A DNA stretch of 64,000 nucleotides from NCBI GenBank assembly GCA_014607495.2, contig CP053167.1:5394001-5458000 (forward strand), written 5' to 3'. Positions 11,417-24,149 of this stretch are shown here, in pieces. The stretch comes from Carposina sasakii. Its lineage: Eukaryota > Arthropoda > Insecta > Lepidoptera > Carposinidae. Made by a program: the position numbers and the translations under genes. The notes beneath the pieces are model-generated. The model was not told the origin of the DNA and searched no databases. It saw only the letters and a list, made by a program, of their open reading frames with translations. Within the stretch, counting starts at the first letter, position 1, and every line of letters starts with the position of its first letter.

Positions 11417-12104
11417 TAATCCGATCTAGCAACACTGCATTCAACCGCAATGGTCAAAGCTATTCATCTTGAACTAACGGAACTTTAGAAATATACCAAG
11501 ACCGTATATACACCAGAGCCGTAAGAGGCAGGACCAAGATTGAAGACATTACTTTATGGTCACTAATATTTTATGGATTAGTGTAATAAACTCATATTAA
11601 AAGCTATTAACCCATAGTAACCGCCTATAAATCAGATATTATATTAACCTATTAGAATCGGCTATTTAAAAGCATCCTTCACTTTAAGCGGTAAATCAAT
11701 GATTTATATTTAGATTGACTATAAGAAATCTTTCAAAACTGTAAGTATGTATTGGGATCAACATGCGGTTGCGCAATTATACTCGTAGTTCGTGTGCTTT
11801 TGATGTACGATGCCAACAAGCATTCAAACGTAGAAAGAGAATGATATAGAAGAAGTGATATTCCGTCGCATTCGCACAAAATAGGACAGAAATATGATAA
11901 ATGTAATGTATCGAATTGAGTAAGAATAATTTATTTTTGTCTCGACGCCGTGCTGCTTTTCCGGTGCTTAGCCATCTCTCGTAGGCCAAATTTTTACTTC
12001 GAGTTTTATATTTTGAGAAAAAATATAAATTCCAAGCGAAATTTCAATTCTAGGATAAACAAAATAGTGTGATTAAATAACTTTTCGTTATTATTAACAA
12101 AAAC
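11417..12104. other. Spacer upstream of the THAP-like relic
   Basis: No gene recognised. This may include the former promoter of the THAP-like exon that follows. Confidence 0.35.
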
Positions 12105-12175
12105 ATTGTGCGGTGTATTGTTTTAGGATGTAAAAGTGACTCGGAAACAAAACAACCCAGCACATCATTTCAATC
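12105..12175 (+). pseudogene. Relic exon resembling the start of a THAP zinc finger
   Basis: Reads IVRCIVLGCKSDSETKQPST and SFQ, then a perfect donor GTAAGT at 12176. THAP domains begin M-x-R-C-x4-C-K-S and continue to SFHRFP after about 12 residues, so the Cys-x4-Cys half of the C2CH finger is visible. The position expected for the start codon reads ATT, and the next plausible exon (after a TTACAG at about 12603) meets a stop at once. It is likely a decayed THAP gene or a relic of a THAP-bearing transposon. Confidence 0.4.
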
Positions 12176-13013
12176 GTAAGTACTAGCTTTTTTAGTAAAA
12201 ATCACCAGCCCAAATGTATTCAAGATTAATGCCGAAATGTATTGTTAATGTTATTTCATATGAAGTTCCAATCAATACTGAATCAAAAATATCAAATTGA
12301 AATATTTATAACCTAAAAAAATATTTTGTTAAATATTGCTAGGTGTCCGACACAAATTTCCCTGCAAATTATTAGAGTTGTTATGGGTAATTTGAAAAAT
12401 GTTAATTATAAAATAAAAATGCAATAAATACGATGATCTATAAACATGTTAAAGCCCACTTGCAAGAAATAATTTTATTAATCTATGATTTCATTGGAAC
12501 TTGGAACCAATACAAGCGTTAACTGACCTGCTTGTAGGAGCCGCAGAAATAAACCTACATAGAAAACCATAATTTGAAATTGATTTATAATTTTTACTTA
12601 CAGGAAAGCCTAGCAAGTATTACATGTAAATATTTTCCGTCATGCTGCGAATTGCTCACATCATGAAGATATGGAAACTGTTGATGATGTAAGCTCACAT
12701 ATAACAGTTGATGTAAGATTTGTAAATATTCTTTTAATAAAAAATAAAAAAAAATTTTGATTGCGTTTTATTTATCCTGTCCTGTGCTGATGCGGGGCTT
12801 TTCTAAAATACATCTAAGAACTCGGGCATCTTCCCAGGCGATAAACTAGAAACTTATCACTGATCATTTACATCTATCACCGCTATACGAATCGTGGCTG
12901 TGGGACCTCCTTAATGATTCTACAGTGCCCCAAATCTAGAAAACGTATGTATGTACTATGTGCGTTTTATACATTTTTCACCCACTCTCTAAATAATAAT
13001 AAAAATATTTAGT

Positions 13014-13430
13014 TAAGGCTAGAACTCACGGAGCGGTTTTTTACCGTATCCGCCGCAGTGGTGGAACGCAGTTATATTTTTTAATTCATGAGACCGGTTA
13101 TTTGCGCGTATACGCGGCCATCGCGTTAACGTTCAGTTGAGGTCCATACCGCCAATCGATCGCAAAGCGCGCGGGCGTAACCCGCCTAAGCTGCGGGTGA
13201 CCGCGGCCCGCGCGATTCTACTAGTTGCCCGCCGGTGCAGCGGGATCCAGGGTGTATGAGAAAGGGTATTTCCAAAATTTTGGAAATAGGTTCTCTATAG
13301 TGGGCTATTTATACAGCTTTTCGCTTAACATACCTTTTCTGTTACATCCTGTATATATTTGCATTCTACAAAAGCTGCGGGCCCGCAACCGCGGCGGACG
13401 CGGGTGATTATAGCCCCTTGAGTCCTTAGT
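13014..13430. mobile_element. GC-rich element with a nested mariner-type MITE remnant
   Basis: Starts TTAAGGCTAGAACTCACGGA and is rich in CCGC/GCGG, unlike its surroundings. The right side (GCGGGCCCGCAACCGCGGCG) has loosely inverted similarity to the left. At 13249-13354 it is interrupted by an internally deleted copy of the MITE seen at 44051. Element ends are approximate. Confidence 0.4.
13249..13354 (+). mobile_element. Deleted copy of the Tc1/mariner-type MITE
   Basis: Left fragment CAGGGTGTATGAGAAAGGGT joins directly to TTTTGGAAATAGGTTCTCTA and the right end TTACATCCTG. It is about 106 bp against 257 bp for the full copy. Confidence 0.6.
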
Positions 13431-16119
13431 AATGGGATAAGGGCAGCAAGATGATGATGATTTTTTAGCATGAACACCTTAACCAGTGTAGAAAGAGTAT
13501 AGTATAGAATCTGCCTTTTTTCCTTCTCATTCGCACAGGAAAAGAAAAGGAAATAGCTAATTGCTTGTCACAAAGGGAGACAGAGCTTGTCATTTTTAGT
13601 CCCTCATCGAATGGCCAGATTTTCAAGATTTTAGGAATTCATTATCACAACAAACTTTGACATTTGTAATAAGTTCGACAACGAATATGAAATTTATTAA
13701 AATTTTACTTGAAGGTTTTTCTCGAAATGTAAGCTAAATAAGATAGATACATCGCAAGTGGGCACTTTTCCTTTTACTGGTAACCCTAAATTTCTATCTT
13801 CTCTGTCAGTTCTATCCATAGATAAAATATTCCGTCCCTATCGGCGGCACGCTAGCTGTCCGTCTATTAAATCCATAGTCAAAGCATTCAAAAGTTATTT
13901 TTGATATAAATTTGAAAAGCGGTCATTCCCCTTTCGCTACATTTGCGATTTCCCAGGAACTATTCATGATGTTCCCACATTTTGAATATTTGGCGCCGGA
14001 ATGAAAACAAAATTATTTCTTAGCTACTATTTTTAGTATCAGTGTAACAACAGCAAATATTATAAGAAGAAATAAATTAACAAAAAACAAAGTTATTTTG
14101 TATCTCTTCTGAATACTGTTCGTTTTCTGGAAAATGAACAAAGCGCAGGGAAGAACAATAGGGAAAATATTAAGTACAATAGAGATAAGCTCTGGACTTA
14201 ACAGTAAAATATATAAAACTTAAGGAAAAACATTAAGCATTGCGAATAAAGTATGGAAAATAATAATAATTGATATTTTAAGCACATCCGATATTTCGAG
14301 GTATCAATTGCCCTTCTTTTATATACATGCCATTATTCTCAAAATGAACTAGCCAGAATTATATGGTCACAAAGGAGATCCTAAAGTCATGTTTAGCATA
14401 GCAGCGCCAGATGTTAACAATCAGTAACAAGTTGCAGCTTATCGCCTTAGGGAACGCCCCTAAGTTGCAGGCGACTTTTACGATATAGACGGAAGGAGAT
14501 ACATATGATGTATTCTAGTGAAGCCCCGCATCAGCACAGGTTTTATTCAATGTAATGTACTAATGTTCACATCTATTGTCTTTGTATGAATGACGACAAA
14601 ATACAACACTTATGTATTTATGTTTTATGTAGAAACTGAAACTTTAACCTATTTAATAGATTCAATCATCAGCACGGCTAACTCATTTGTAGGTACATCA
14701 CTAAATGATTGAACACGCGTTAGGTAACCGTGTGAAATGATATTGCGTAAAACTGATAATCACTAGTGATGTAACCTATACGAATTTGTATACGTACAAC
14801 ATTGTTTTATTCGATTCAAAACGAATACGTGTGTACTGTTCCTGTGTACAATTCCAGCTTGCTAACTAGTTAAGTGAGTTCCATTCGAAAAAACCTAATA
14901 GACAAAACTCACAAAACAAATGCTCTTTATTTAAACTTTCAGATGTGTAGTAAAACTGTAAAAGCATGTAAATTCGTATTTGTCGAATAAATCAATGTAT
15001 TCGTTTTAAAAGCTATTTCAGTTCTAAAAAGCTCGCTTTGGACTCAATTCTACGTCCACATCGCGAAAATGGAATAAAAATTTTCTTAACTTTAATTTAG
15101 TTTTAGTTGAGACCAGCTGTCTATTCCAGGCACCTATGCACGATTTATTCGTAGACCTTTATTCCAGTTCAACTAGTTTACTCAACAAAGTAAGGGCCAC
15201 TCACTCAGTACTATTCAATAATCGAATATTGCTATAAGGTTATCGCATATTGCTATTCGGTTATCGAATATTCGTATTCGTTGCAGTACATTACTATTTC
15301 AGTAGTAATTACTGACGTGTGGAGTAACATGTAGCCGGTGGTGGTCCAAGGTTGCCCTGCGGAGATTAGATAGGTTGCGGTTGCGACCCGGTTGCTGTAA
15401 TGCAATTAATTGCTGATTCAGTATTGCTGCAGCTGTTCGATATAGTGAGAACTGGTTCTTATAATCCAATCTCACGTGTGAAAGCTAAAGGATATTGTAT
15501 CACATATTAGGTACACATGTAGATAGTGAGCTAATGCGAGGCCTCACTAGAATACATCAGCTGCATCTCCTTCCGTGCATGTCGTAGGAGTCGACTAAGG
15601 AACTCGGTCATACTCTCCTGATTCTGCTGGTCTGGCTTCCCCATTTCGGTACCCAGCTGTGTATATATTTATATGTATGTATGAAAAACATGTGACCATC
15701 AAGGAAAGACAGTGATGTGACAAGCACAACCAACTGCCAACATCTCGGATGAAGATTTAAAGACTACCCGCATTGAAAGGGTTCACCAGCACAGCAATAT
15801 GGCCGATGAAGTCATGACTCATGATGACCCCCTCAAAGTATACCCCATACAGCGCGTTCATTAGTGCCACGCGTTTTAAATTGACTTGTTGAAGCCCTTG
15901 GGGCGGCTATAAATATATCGCCCAGGCTAATACTCTCATGTTTACTAACCGGCGGATTTTTTAATATTCTAATTTCTGTATTTTGATGTTGTTTTTCTCT
16001 AAAACTTGATCAAGATAGAGAACTTAACTTTATCCTTCAAATATACTTCTAAATGGCCATTGGAAAAATCGGTCCTAAAGCAACCTAAGCGCCAAGCGAC
16101 CTGATGTAGACTAAACAAA
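13431..16119. other. Gene-free repeat-rich stretch
   Basis: Contains family F fragments at 14345-14530 (-) and 15538-15680 (+), and a small cluster of TTATCGAATATTGC-like direct repeats at 15219-15282. Nothing gene-like seen. Confidence 0.45.
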
Positions 16120-16270
16120 GGATCTTAATTGCAGACGCTTAAAGACCGAGGGACAGACCAGCCTGGTGGTCAGATGACATCAAAAAACTGCTGGACACCA
16201 GTGGAAGAGCTTGAGGACAATGCCGTAGTAAAGAGGAGGCCTTTAACTTAGCAGTGAGTGCTGGAGGCTG
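16120..16270 (+). pseudogene. Remnant of the 3' end of an RTE-type LINE ORF
   Basis: Reads like the RTE C-terminal tail in broken frames: AGACCGAGGGACAGACCAGC, TGGTGGTCAGATGACATC (WWSDDI), ending in GCCTTTAACTTAGC. Such tails normally read GRP.TRW.DDI. Frameshifts and stops are present. Confidence 0.4.
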
Positions 16271-17699
16271 TATAGATAAATACAAATCTTTGGTTTTAAT
16301 CTTTTAACGCACGGAAACATTTCCTATTGGATTAGTTACCGATCGCTAGATTATTGAATTTGTTGATAGATAGGCTAACTGGTAAAAAGTGGGTATGAAA
16401 TTGCACACTTCTGCCTAACCTCTTTGGGGTATGATGGGCTGACTATATGCATGTATATCTTAATCTTTTATAGTAAAAAAAAAACAAGTTGGCAACCCTA
16501 CACAAAGATGACACTGCAAAGAGAAATTATAACAGCTTAATGCTGCGTGCATATAAAGATATCGTATTAAATGTCGCTTTGTTAGAATAATCTAGAACTG
16601 CAGATAACAAAACAAATAGTGAATTGTTTGAGGGGTAACTTTATAGCTGGCGACTGGCTGTAGAACAAAGGGATCGTGTTTCATTCTGTTGTTACCCCCA
16701 AAGCAAAGAGTAAAGTGTTACAAGTTTAAAATATGTTTCATTTTAACCACACATGTGTCTGGACGTATCAGCATGTGACCAAGAATTATTAAGCAAATGA
16801 AAATGTATACTTATTTTTTTAGAAAGCTTAAAAACAATTACCTAATTAAAATTAGCGGCATGACAATTATTGGGCAAGGATAATGTCCTTCAATGTAAAA
16901 TTCATAGCTGGTTTCATTACTAACATTTTCAACATTGTTAAGAGAGCTAACAAGCAATGGTATACGTTCTCATTTGAAACGAAGTATGGCAATACTCAGT
17001 AACTACTGTTGCGTGATAAGGTGGTCTATCTATACCTATCGCCTATATATCCATAGTTTGATGTCTAAAAATAATACCTAGTAAGTAGGTATCTAAAGGA
17101 AGTTATTGGTAAAGGAACAGTCTCGTTTCGTCGCACACAGTTGAAAGATTAAGAAACTCGTCGACTACACTTCCTGTACAGATTATAAATAAGCTAATAT
17201 GGCCGACCGGAAGCGCTGCAGCCTTGAATGAAACATGGCAACACTGGAATAATAAGTGTTAGTAAAATACGGAACTTAAAGTTAAGTAATGGCATTACCG
17301 CTCTGCCCGTGTCACCGCGTCATCTTTACAAAATGCAAGGTCTTGTGGCAAAAAATACTTTTGAGCCTGATCAGCTATGCTATGGGTAATTTTTTCATTC
17401 GTTTCTAAGTTTAAGTAAAGGACATAGTTTGGTTACTTTGATTTTAAAAACAAATTCAATTCTTAAATAAGCAAAAGCGTTTGTTTATTATTTATCACAA
17501 AACAATAAGAAAATAAAAGTACGCAGCAGTGTATCTGTTATAGTGGACATCATCTAAACTTGTCTTTCAAATTCATCTATTTAATATAGGTACTTAAATA
17601 TAATTTAAAAAGGCACTCAAGCATTATGGACAACATTAATGTGATGAAAAAAAAAGCCTACAATCAAATTTATGCCGATTTATGCTGATGCTACTAAAT
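16271..17699. other. Unassigned AT-rich sequence
   Basis: No gene or clear repeat recognised. Confidence 0.4.
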
Positions 17700-18275
17700 T
17701 AGGGTTGCCATCTCAAAACTTTGAAAACCAGGATTTGATTAAGAAATACTAGGACATTTCTATTAAAAACCAGGACTATACATGTGCGAGCCCAGTGACA
17801 ATACGATTGGAGGGAGTTAGTGGCGTGCGAATTTTTATTTTATTTGGAAAACATACAGCCTAATCACTTAAGTGTACAAATAGGTAGAACAGGGCTAATT
17901 TACATGTTTTCACCTATAATTACATTAAATTACAGAATATTTTTACGTATACCTACCTACAAAAGCAAAAAGCAAATGGCAATAGGTAAGCATTAAACAA
18001 TTAAGTTAAACCATAGACATAGATTCTGATTTCAAAACATAGGTCTTTAACACATTCAGTGCCGGTGACTATGTATAGGTATTTGCTTCTTTTAGGCTTT
18101 CTAGATGTGCCGCTGACGCTTATTTGCCCGATGTCGGTGCCCTTAGAAAATCTGCCGACAGCGAATGTTTCAGGGCTTTAAAACTCAGGACGATGCTTAA
18201 AAACCATCCAGGACAGCCCAGGACACCCCAAAAAGCAGGACATGTCCTGGGAAAACAGGACGGTTGGCAACCCTA
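17700..18275. mobile_element. hAT-like MITE (TAGGGTTGCCA ends)
   Basis: Inverted ends TAGGGTTGCCA...TGGCAACCCTA. The flanks are TACTAAAT (17692-17699) and TGCTAAAT (18276-18283), an 8-bp duplication with one mismatch. No transposase; 576 bp. Confidence 0.55.
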
Positions 18276-19219
18276 TGCTAAATACACCCTTGCCCTTAGA
18301 ACATGTCAAAACAACTTTAAATTCAAACTATTCAAGAATCGCAAGCAAAAATGAAATAGAGATACCTAAAGAATAGTGATTCGCTCCGCTCCGCTCAGCG
18401 GAAACACCAAGACCCTCTTGTCCCTCTACTGACTTGTACAGTATGCCCGCGAAGAGAAGCAGCTGTAGTATTATACTTTTTTTTTTTCACTCCCAGAGCA
18501 GCATAGAAGAATAACAGAAACTAGTATCAAAAATTACAATCTCCTATAACGTCGAAGCTTGCAATGCATTTATTCAAAAGCTCCCTGCATATAATACCTA
18601 CTCCAAATATTATATTTCCCATCCTCATCAGTTATTGCCCATTGTAAAACATGTGAATTTAGTCTAAGCTAAGATCTACATTGATGAGACTTGTTCTTGG
18701 TTCTGGTTCTTTAAATATACATGTATACATAATACTATACATGAAATCACGCCTCTTTCCCGGAGGGGGCAGGCAGACATCACGGATCTCCATTAGCTAC
18801 GGTCCTGACACACCTCTTTCGTTTCATCTGCTTTCATGACACGAGTATTCTTCGTGCACGCTCGCTCATCGGATTTTAACAGATCAATCAGCTTTTCTGT
18901 TCAATTGTTATGAATAGCATTAAAGTACGTATACGCGTACGTAGGTAAATCTGATTCACCCGTGTGACTGAAACAATAATTGAATCAGAGTTGGCATCCA
19001 TACAAATGCAGGACACATGAGTATAACAGACAAAAGCTTAATCCTATTACTATGTTTATTTATAAATCTATGCCAAACGTGACTGTACGATCTCCTTCGT
19101 GATTCTGCAGTTCTGGCTACAACTTTTTGCGAGCACAGCCATATGTGTCTATGTTTATAAATCGATAGATACATACACCACAACTGAAAATGTGTAATTT
19201 TATGAGCTACAGCTAATTT
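18276..19219. other. Gene-free stretch with small repeat fragments
   Basis: A fragment with ATCACGCCTCTTTCCCGGAG (18745-18880) recurs at 28558-28720. No gene seen. Confidence 0.4.
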
Positions 19220-20750
19220 CGGCTCTTTAGTCAACTCGCCCTACTCGGAACTCGTACCATGGGATCAGTCGACCTAAGGATTTTTTTAATTGGTCAACTC
19301 GCCCTACTATCTGTATTTTTAATGTGGACAATCGCGACGAATAGTCTTCAATTTTGTTATATATATTTCTTTTTAATGGTCGGCATTGTAAACAAACAAA
19401 TATTAATACTAAATAACCAATAACCTACGAACTAAAATTATTTGCATTAATAACTAAACCTACGTAAATAAAACTAGAGCTACAAAATAAAATAAAATTT
19501 ACTAATAGAAGACTCCTTGCAAGTCCTCCACCGCTGGCAATGTGCCCAAAAGGCTGGCAGCGTTGCCCCGCTGGATGAAAAAATGAGCCAGCCCTCTGGT
19601 CATGAGATGCCTCGACCAACCTTTTCTAAATATCCTTAAAAAGGTTGTGGGCTCCTGGACCCCATGGCCCCATGGTTTCAACCCCAAACGGCTCAAATAG
19701 GTAGTCACCACTGAGGTTTGCGTATTTGCGTCGTTTGAGGTTTTCAGCCGCATTGGCCGCAGAGCCACTTTTGATTGTTGTGCCTGGGAGATGAGACGCT
19801 GCTAAGGTGTCAACGTAGGTTGCGTCCCACACCAGAGAGCGCCCCATCTTCCAAGGCACGAGGGTCATGCCGTCGGGTCTCTTGCCATCGTCGCGCACCA
19901 GGCCAACAGGTTCTAGTGCTGATGGTGCCCCGGCGGTGGAAAGAGCCCGGCGGATGACGTCATTTAAATTGGGAGGATATACGGCCAGCGCTTCTCATAC
20001 ATGAGAGGCCATGGTGGCCTTGTTGGTCGACGACATCGCCATAGCGGCAGCGATGGAGGACGTTGCATGGTGCACCAACCAGAGGGAGGTCGCAATGCGA
20101 AAAGTGGTCCGGTCTAGGAGGGTGCCGATATTGGGGGATGGTAGAGCCTAAAGCCACAGACCCGACTCCCACTCGCCTAAGGCTAAGAGACGGGCACGCT
20201 CTGCAGAACTGGCTGACGTTTCTAAGAGATTATTCCGTACCAGTTTGCAGAGTGGCTCGTCCCAAAGCCGTTGCGAGCAAGGATTTGAAGGCTTCACACC
20301 GTTTGGGCAGGCCAATTCCCAGGCATTTTTAGCTTCAGCCATGAACGGTATTTCCAGTTGCGGTTGTTTGAGAATTTTGGCTACTAAGGTTTGAACGCTT
20401 TGGTCGGCAATAATAATTATTGATAGCACTTGTGACAGTCAATAGACGATGGTCAATGTTTTTTTTAATATTTTTCCTTTATGTTGTGTTTTTTTTTTAC
20501 TTTCAAATGCGTGATAGTCAAAAGACTGTTTAACTTTTAAATATATTCATATCATGAAGCCCTGTTGTTTAATTTATACTTATCTTAACAGCTTTGAACA
20601 CGTCTGTACACCGACTTGAAATTAACAATAGATTTTTTGCCCAAATAAAGAGTAGGGCCAGTTAACTAAAGAAAATTATTAAAATAAATTCGTTTGGTTA
20701 ACTGAATCCATGGTCCGAGTTCCGAGTAGGGCGAGTTGACTAAAGAGCCG
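19220..20750. mobile_element. 1.53-kb element with doubled inverted ends and a 5-bp AATTT duplication
   Basis: Left end CGGCTCTTTAGTCAACTCGC (19220 on) and right end are reverse complements for about 35 bp, extending loosely to 50. Direct AATTT flanks both ends (19215-19219, 20751-20755). A second, inner copy of TCAACTCGCCCTACT lies at about 19293, with its inverse at about 20650-20670, so each end is doubled. The interior holds a broken reverse-transcriptase-related frame on the minus strand. Superfamily not assigned. Confidence 0.6.
19502..20429 (-). pseudogene. Broken C-terminal part of a metazoan RT-type retroelement protein
   Basis: In minus order and in three frames: CKLVRNNLLETSASSAERAR with ALGEWESGLWL, then [20 protein letters not shown], then [20 protein letters not shown] followed by [17 protein letters not shown], then [17 protein letters not shown], and last IQRGNAASLLGTLP. 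I recognise this order from the region after the RT domain in a widespread animal retroelement family. KRPDG...VWDAT resembles a PD-(D/E)XK nuclease core. At least two frameshifts and a stop make it dead. Family name and nuclease assignment are inference. Confidence 0.55.
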
Positions 20751-21729
20751 AATTTCGCTATATTATCGAAATATGTCCTCCAATAGTGGCTAGTATGTAT
20801 TTCTGTAATATAATACATTGAAATTGGGACATAGTCACATTAGACATAGTGCAAGAGAGGATCCAAACTTGGAGTCAGGGGGTGGTCATAATTTAATAAC
20901 TTTGTTAACTTCGCTGTCGCTCGTAAAATTGTAACTTTGCCTAAGTAAACATGGTCGAAGGCCCCAGGGGGTAGTTATGACCCTCATAACCCCTGGATCC
21001 GCCCCAAAGATAGGTAGCTGTAATGCAGGTAAAAGTATGCGCATACGCACCCTGGTGGAAGAACGAAGCTACGAATGTGCTACGTGACTACTCACATGTT
21101 GCACGTTATACGATTCTGGGTTGGTAGGTAATTATAATTAATTATTATTATAAAGAATTGCGAAAAATCCCCCGAAAAGATTTTAGTTAGTTGGCACAGA
21201 AGAAATAGGCTTTCTTCAGGAGTTCAGGGCACGCCACAAGGCTACTGCCATAGGAGAGTTTTACTCATACTCATAGTCACCATGCTGAGCAGGATTTCAG
21301 TGTGATTTTCGGACTATGTTGTCGACACGGGCTGCTGCTCACCTCCTGGAAACTCTTAATCGCCTCTTACGATACCCACGGGCAGAGGTGGGGTGGTACT
21401 ATTCCACTCTGCCGGATACCAAATAAACAGAGGTAACTACTCAGTGTAAGCGAAAGTAGATGTATCTAGGTCTTACATAAAGTTATACGATCAGAATGTA
21501 GTCGCAATACTAATGAGTTCAAATTAAACTTGAATAGAATTTTATTATCTTTGTGACGTAATTTCCAGTCAGTATTATCCGGTACACTATAGTTATGGCA
21601 ACAAATATTAAAACTTTTAGGGTCGATTTTTGCTAGGAGTTCCCACAATGTTTTCAGATCTTGAGGTAGTTTTGACAATAACAAAATGATGCCAAATGCT
21701 AATATGAAATTATATTACATACCTACAGC
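20751..21729. repeat. Spacer with a family H fragment (21221-21420, minus)
   Basis: Carries GGCACGCCACAAGGCTACTG and CGATACCCACGGGCAGAG, blocks of the repeat seen complete at 27371-27650. Nothing else recognised. Confidence 0.5.
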
Positions 21730-21865
21730 CAGAGCTGGGCACCGTTAATCAAATAGTTAATATCGTTAATCGCTAATCCGTTACTGAAAAAGTTTACTTC
21801 GTTAAGAGTTAAAGCGTTACATTTCAGAAAATCCACTTTATGGAGGGGGGTGAAGTTTAATATCA

Positions 21866-22084
21866 TCATCAACATCAGCCTATTCTGCACGTACAGCCCA
21901 CTGCTGGACGTAGGCCTCCCCCAGGGCACGGTACAAGACTGCCATGGGGGGTATTTGCCCATAGTCACCACGCTGGGCAGGCGGGTTGGTGACGCTGCTT
22001 CCCGGAAACCCTTAATCGCCTCGTACGATACCCACGGGCAGACATGGGGTGGTACGAATTCTACTCTGCCAGCACCACGCGGCC
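21866..22084 (-). repeat. Family H repeat (GCCGCGTGGTGC...) nested in the hAT element
   Basis: Minus copy with CCACTGCTGGACGTAGGCCT and CGCCTCGTACGATACCCACG on the plus strand. The same order occurs at 27371-27650 and 53145-53400. Confidence 0.65.
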
Positions 22085-22440
22085 AGAAGTTTAATATAAT
22101 TGGTACAAACTCTTTGTTACCAACGAAAAATACCAGCCTTTATTTTTTTTTTTGAAGTATTCCTCCATCCCCTAAAATAGGGTATAGAAATGTGTGAGAG
22201 TCTCCACAAAATTAATACAGGTTCTATGATACAAACGACTAATAAAATAATTTCATAAACAAATTAAATAAATTACATAATTACATACATATACTAATAT
22301 AATAAATGCGAAAGTTTGTGAGGATGTATGGAAGTATGTAATAAGTAATGTTTGTTGCTCTTTAACGCAAAAAATACTAAATGGATTTTGATAAAACTTC
22401 ACAATAAAATGGCTTACATACGAGTATCAGAATAACACAG

Positions 22441-22535
22441 TCTATTTTTTATCCCGGAAAAATATTTTATGCGGAGTATTTCGACATTTTGTTTTTCTGC
22501 AGACCACGCGGACGAAGTCGCGGGCGTCCACTTGT
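22441..22535 (-). repeat. Family B fragment
   Basis: Only the first 90 bp of the family are present (GTGGACGCCCGCGACTTCGT on the minus strand). Confidence 0.55.
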
Positions 22536-23379
22536 ATAAAATAATAATATTCTGGAAATTTACAGGTTAGTAACAAAAAACGAATGTAAGTACGAGTACT
22601 TGTTGACAAACAATGTGTTTTCATTCATTTTGATTAAAATTTATAATTTATTTTATTGTAGTGTTTTGTGTACCTACAATAAAGAATAAGATAGACTACT
22701 TGCGTTCTGGACGAAAACTTATTTGACGGACTTATTTTAAGGCGATTTGATAATAATGTACCTAATGACTTATTGTTATTTAGGCAAATTGCTACATAGA
22801 CCAGTTATAAATAGGACGCAATGATACACAAATCGAACATAGGTAAGAACGATGTTTTTCGCGATGCGCGGCGCGAAGTATGGGCTACTGCAAAGTGTCT
22901 TACTTACAGTAAACACACATGAACGTGTTCAATAACAGAAAAACCAGTAATGGTTTATGTAAACACTGTTGGCACGAACTATTGTGAGTTATGTAGAACC
23001 AAATAAATAAATTAAAAAATACACTATGAAGTGTGTGTATAACGACCACATAGTCTATAGTTTGTATACAGCAATTTAACATTGAACAGAAACAAACGCA
23101 TTTAAGGTGTTTTGTTTAAACAAACTAGGATTTGTAGTGGTATCTGTAATCGATTAACGATTAACGGATTTTGGGAAATATAACGGAAGTTAACGAGTCC
23201 GTTAACAAATTTTCAAATTAACTTAAAAGTTAATCCGTTACTCGAAATGTTAACTTCGTTAATTAACGATTAACGAGTTAATGCCCAGCTATGCCTACAG
23301 CTGCTAACAGACTAGACCAGATGTTCTTCTCTAGCAAGGCAAAACAAAACACATGTTAATCGGTTAAAAGGTTTGCAGT

Positions 23380-23455
23380 GGTCGTGGGTTCGATTCCCAC
23401 TCGGGTGAAGAATTTTTTCCATTTTCTTTATTAATAATTTTATAACATGTTAATC
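23380..23455 (+). repeat. tRNA-derived SINE family A, 5'-truncated
   Basis: Box B (GGTTCGATTCCCACTCGGGT) followed by the family tail TTTCTTTATTAATAATTTTA. The box A part is eroded. Confidence 0.6.
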
Positions 23456-24149
23456 TGTAAATAAGTAAAAACGATTGAAGAATCGGTTATAATATGTTAT
23501 CGAGTTCGGTCCATTCGATTGGTACATATCGTGTTACATAATAACAACTATTTTCCAACCTATTGGATATTTAGTTTAATCTTTGCATATGATTAGATAT
23601 TTAGTAACTTGTTACATTACGTAGATATGTCCATGCTCCTATAAGGATTGAAAGAAAGTCTGCGCCATTTTGGTCGAGATCATCATCATCTTCCTGCCCT
23701 TATCCCTTAGTTATAATTTATGGGGTCGGGCCCCATCGCAATGTGGGTTTTTCGAAATTCATATTGCTAAGGATTTCACGTTTGCTTTACAGCCGGCTGC
23801 CTGCCTCGAGTATAGCTAAGTGACAATTTATAGAACAGGCCCGTGGCCCGTGTCTGGAATCGAATCTATGATATGAATCTTTGACTTGGCCGAGATAACA
23901 AAGGTTGTTTTTTTTTTGGAGACTTGAATTATTTACATACCGGGGTAACTTTCTACTGCAGTTACATTCCTCTACGGTACTACGCACCTTTCTACTCTAC
24001 ATGCATAGCTAATGATGGACAAGATAAAGATTATATCCTACCATATCAAAACGTCAAATCCTCACGTATATCGTACCATACCATGACCGCAAAAGGAAAG
24101 TGTTAGGCACGTGAGATGTCGCATTTCATGCATGGGGCGTTCATCATTT
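23456..24149. other. Gene-free stretch
   Basis: Contains a repeat fragment (23690-23815, TTATGGGGTCGGGCCCCATC; similar at 55214-55320). No gene seen. Confidence 0.4.

Larger units (their letters stand above)
21730..23293. mobile_element. hAT-type element, 1.56 kb, 8-bp CCTACAGC duplication
   Basis: Ends CAGAGCTGGGCACCGTTAA and (inverted) CATAGCTGGGCATTAAC, followed inward by GTTAATCG-rich subterminal repeats. Exact direct repeats CCTACAGC lie at 21722-21729 and 23294-23301. No transposase frame. Inside are a family H copy (21866-22084, minus) and a family B fragment (22441-22535, minus), so it is non-autonomous and has been inserted into. Confidence 0.75.

Noticed and set aside
19425..20429. 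Several separate small genes on the minus strand
   Set aside because: The pieces are consecutive parts of one known retroelement protein shifted between frames, so this is one broken gene.
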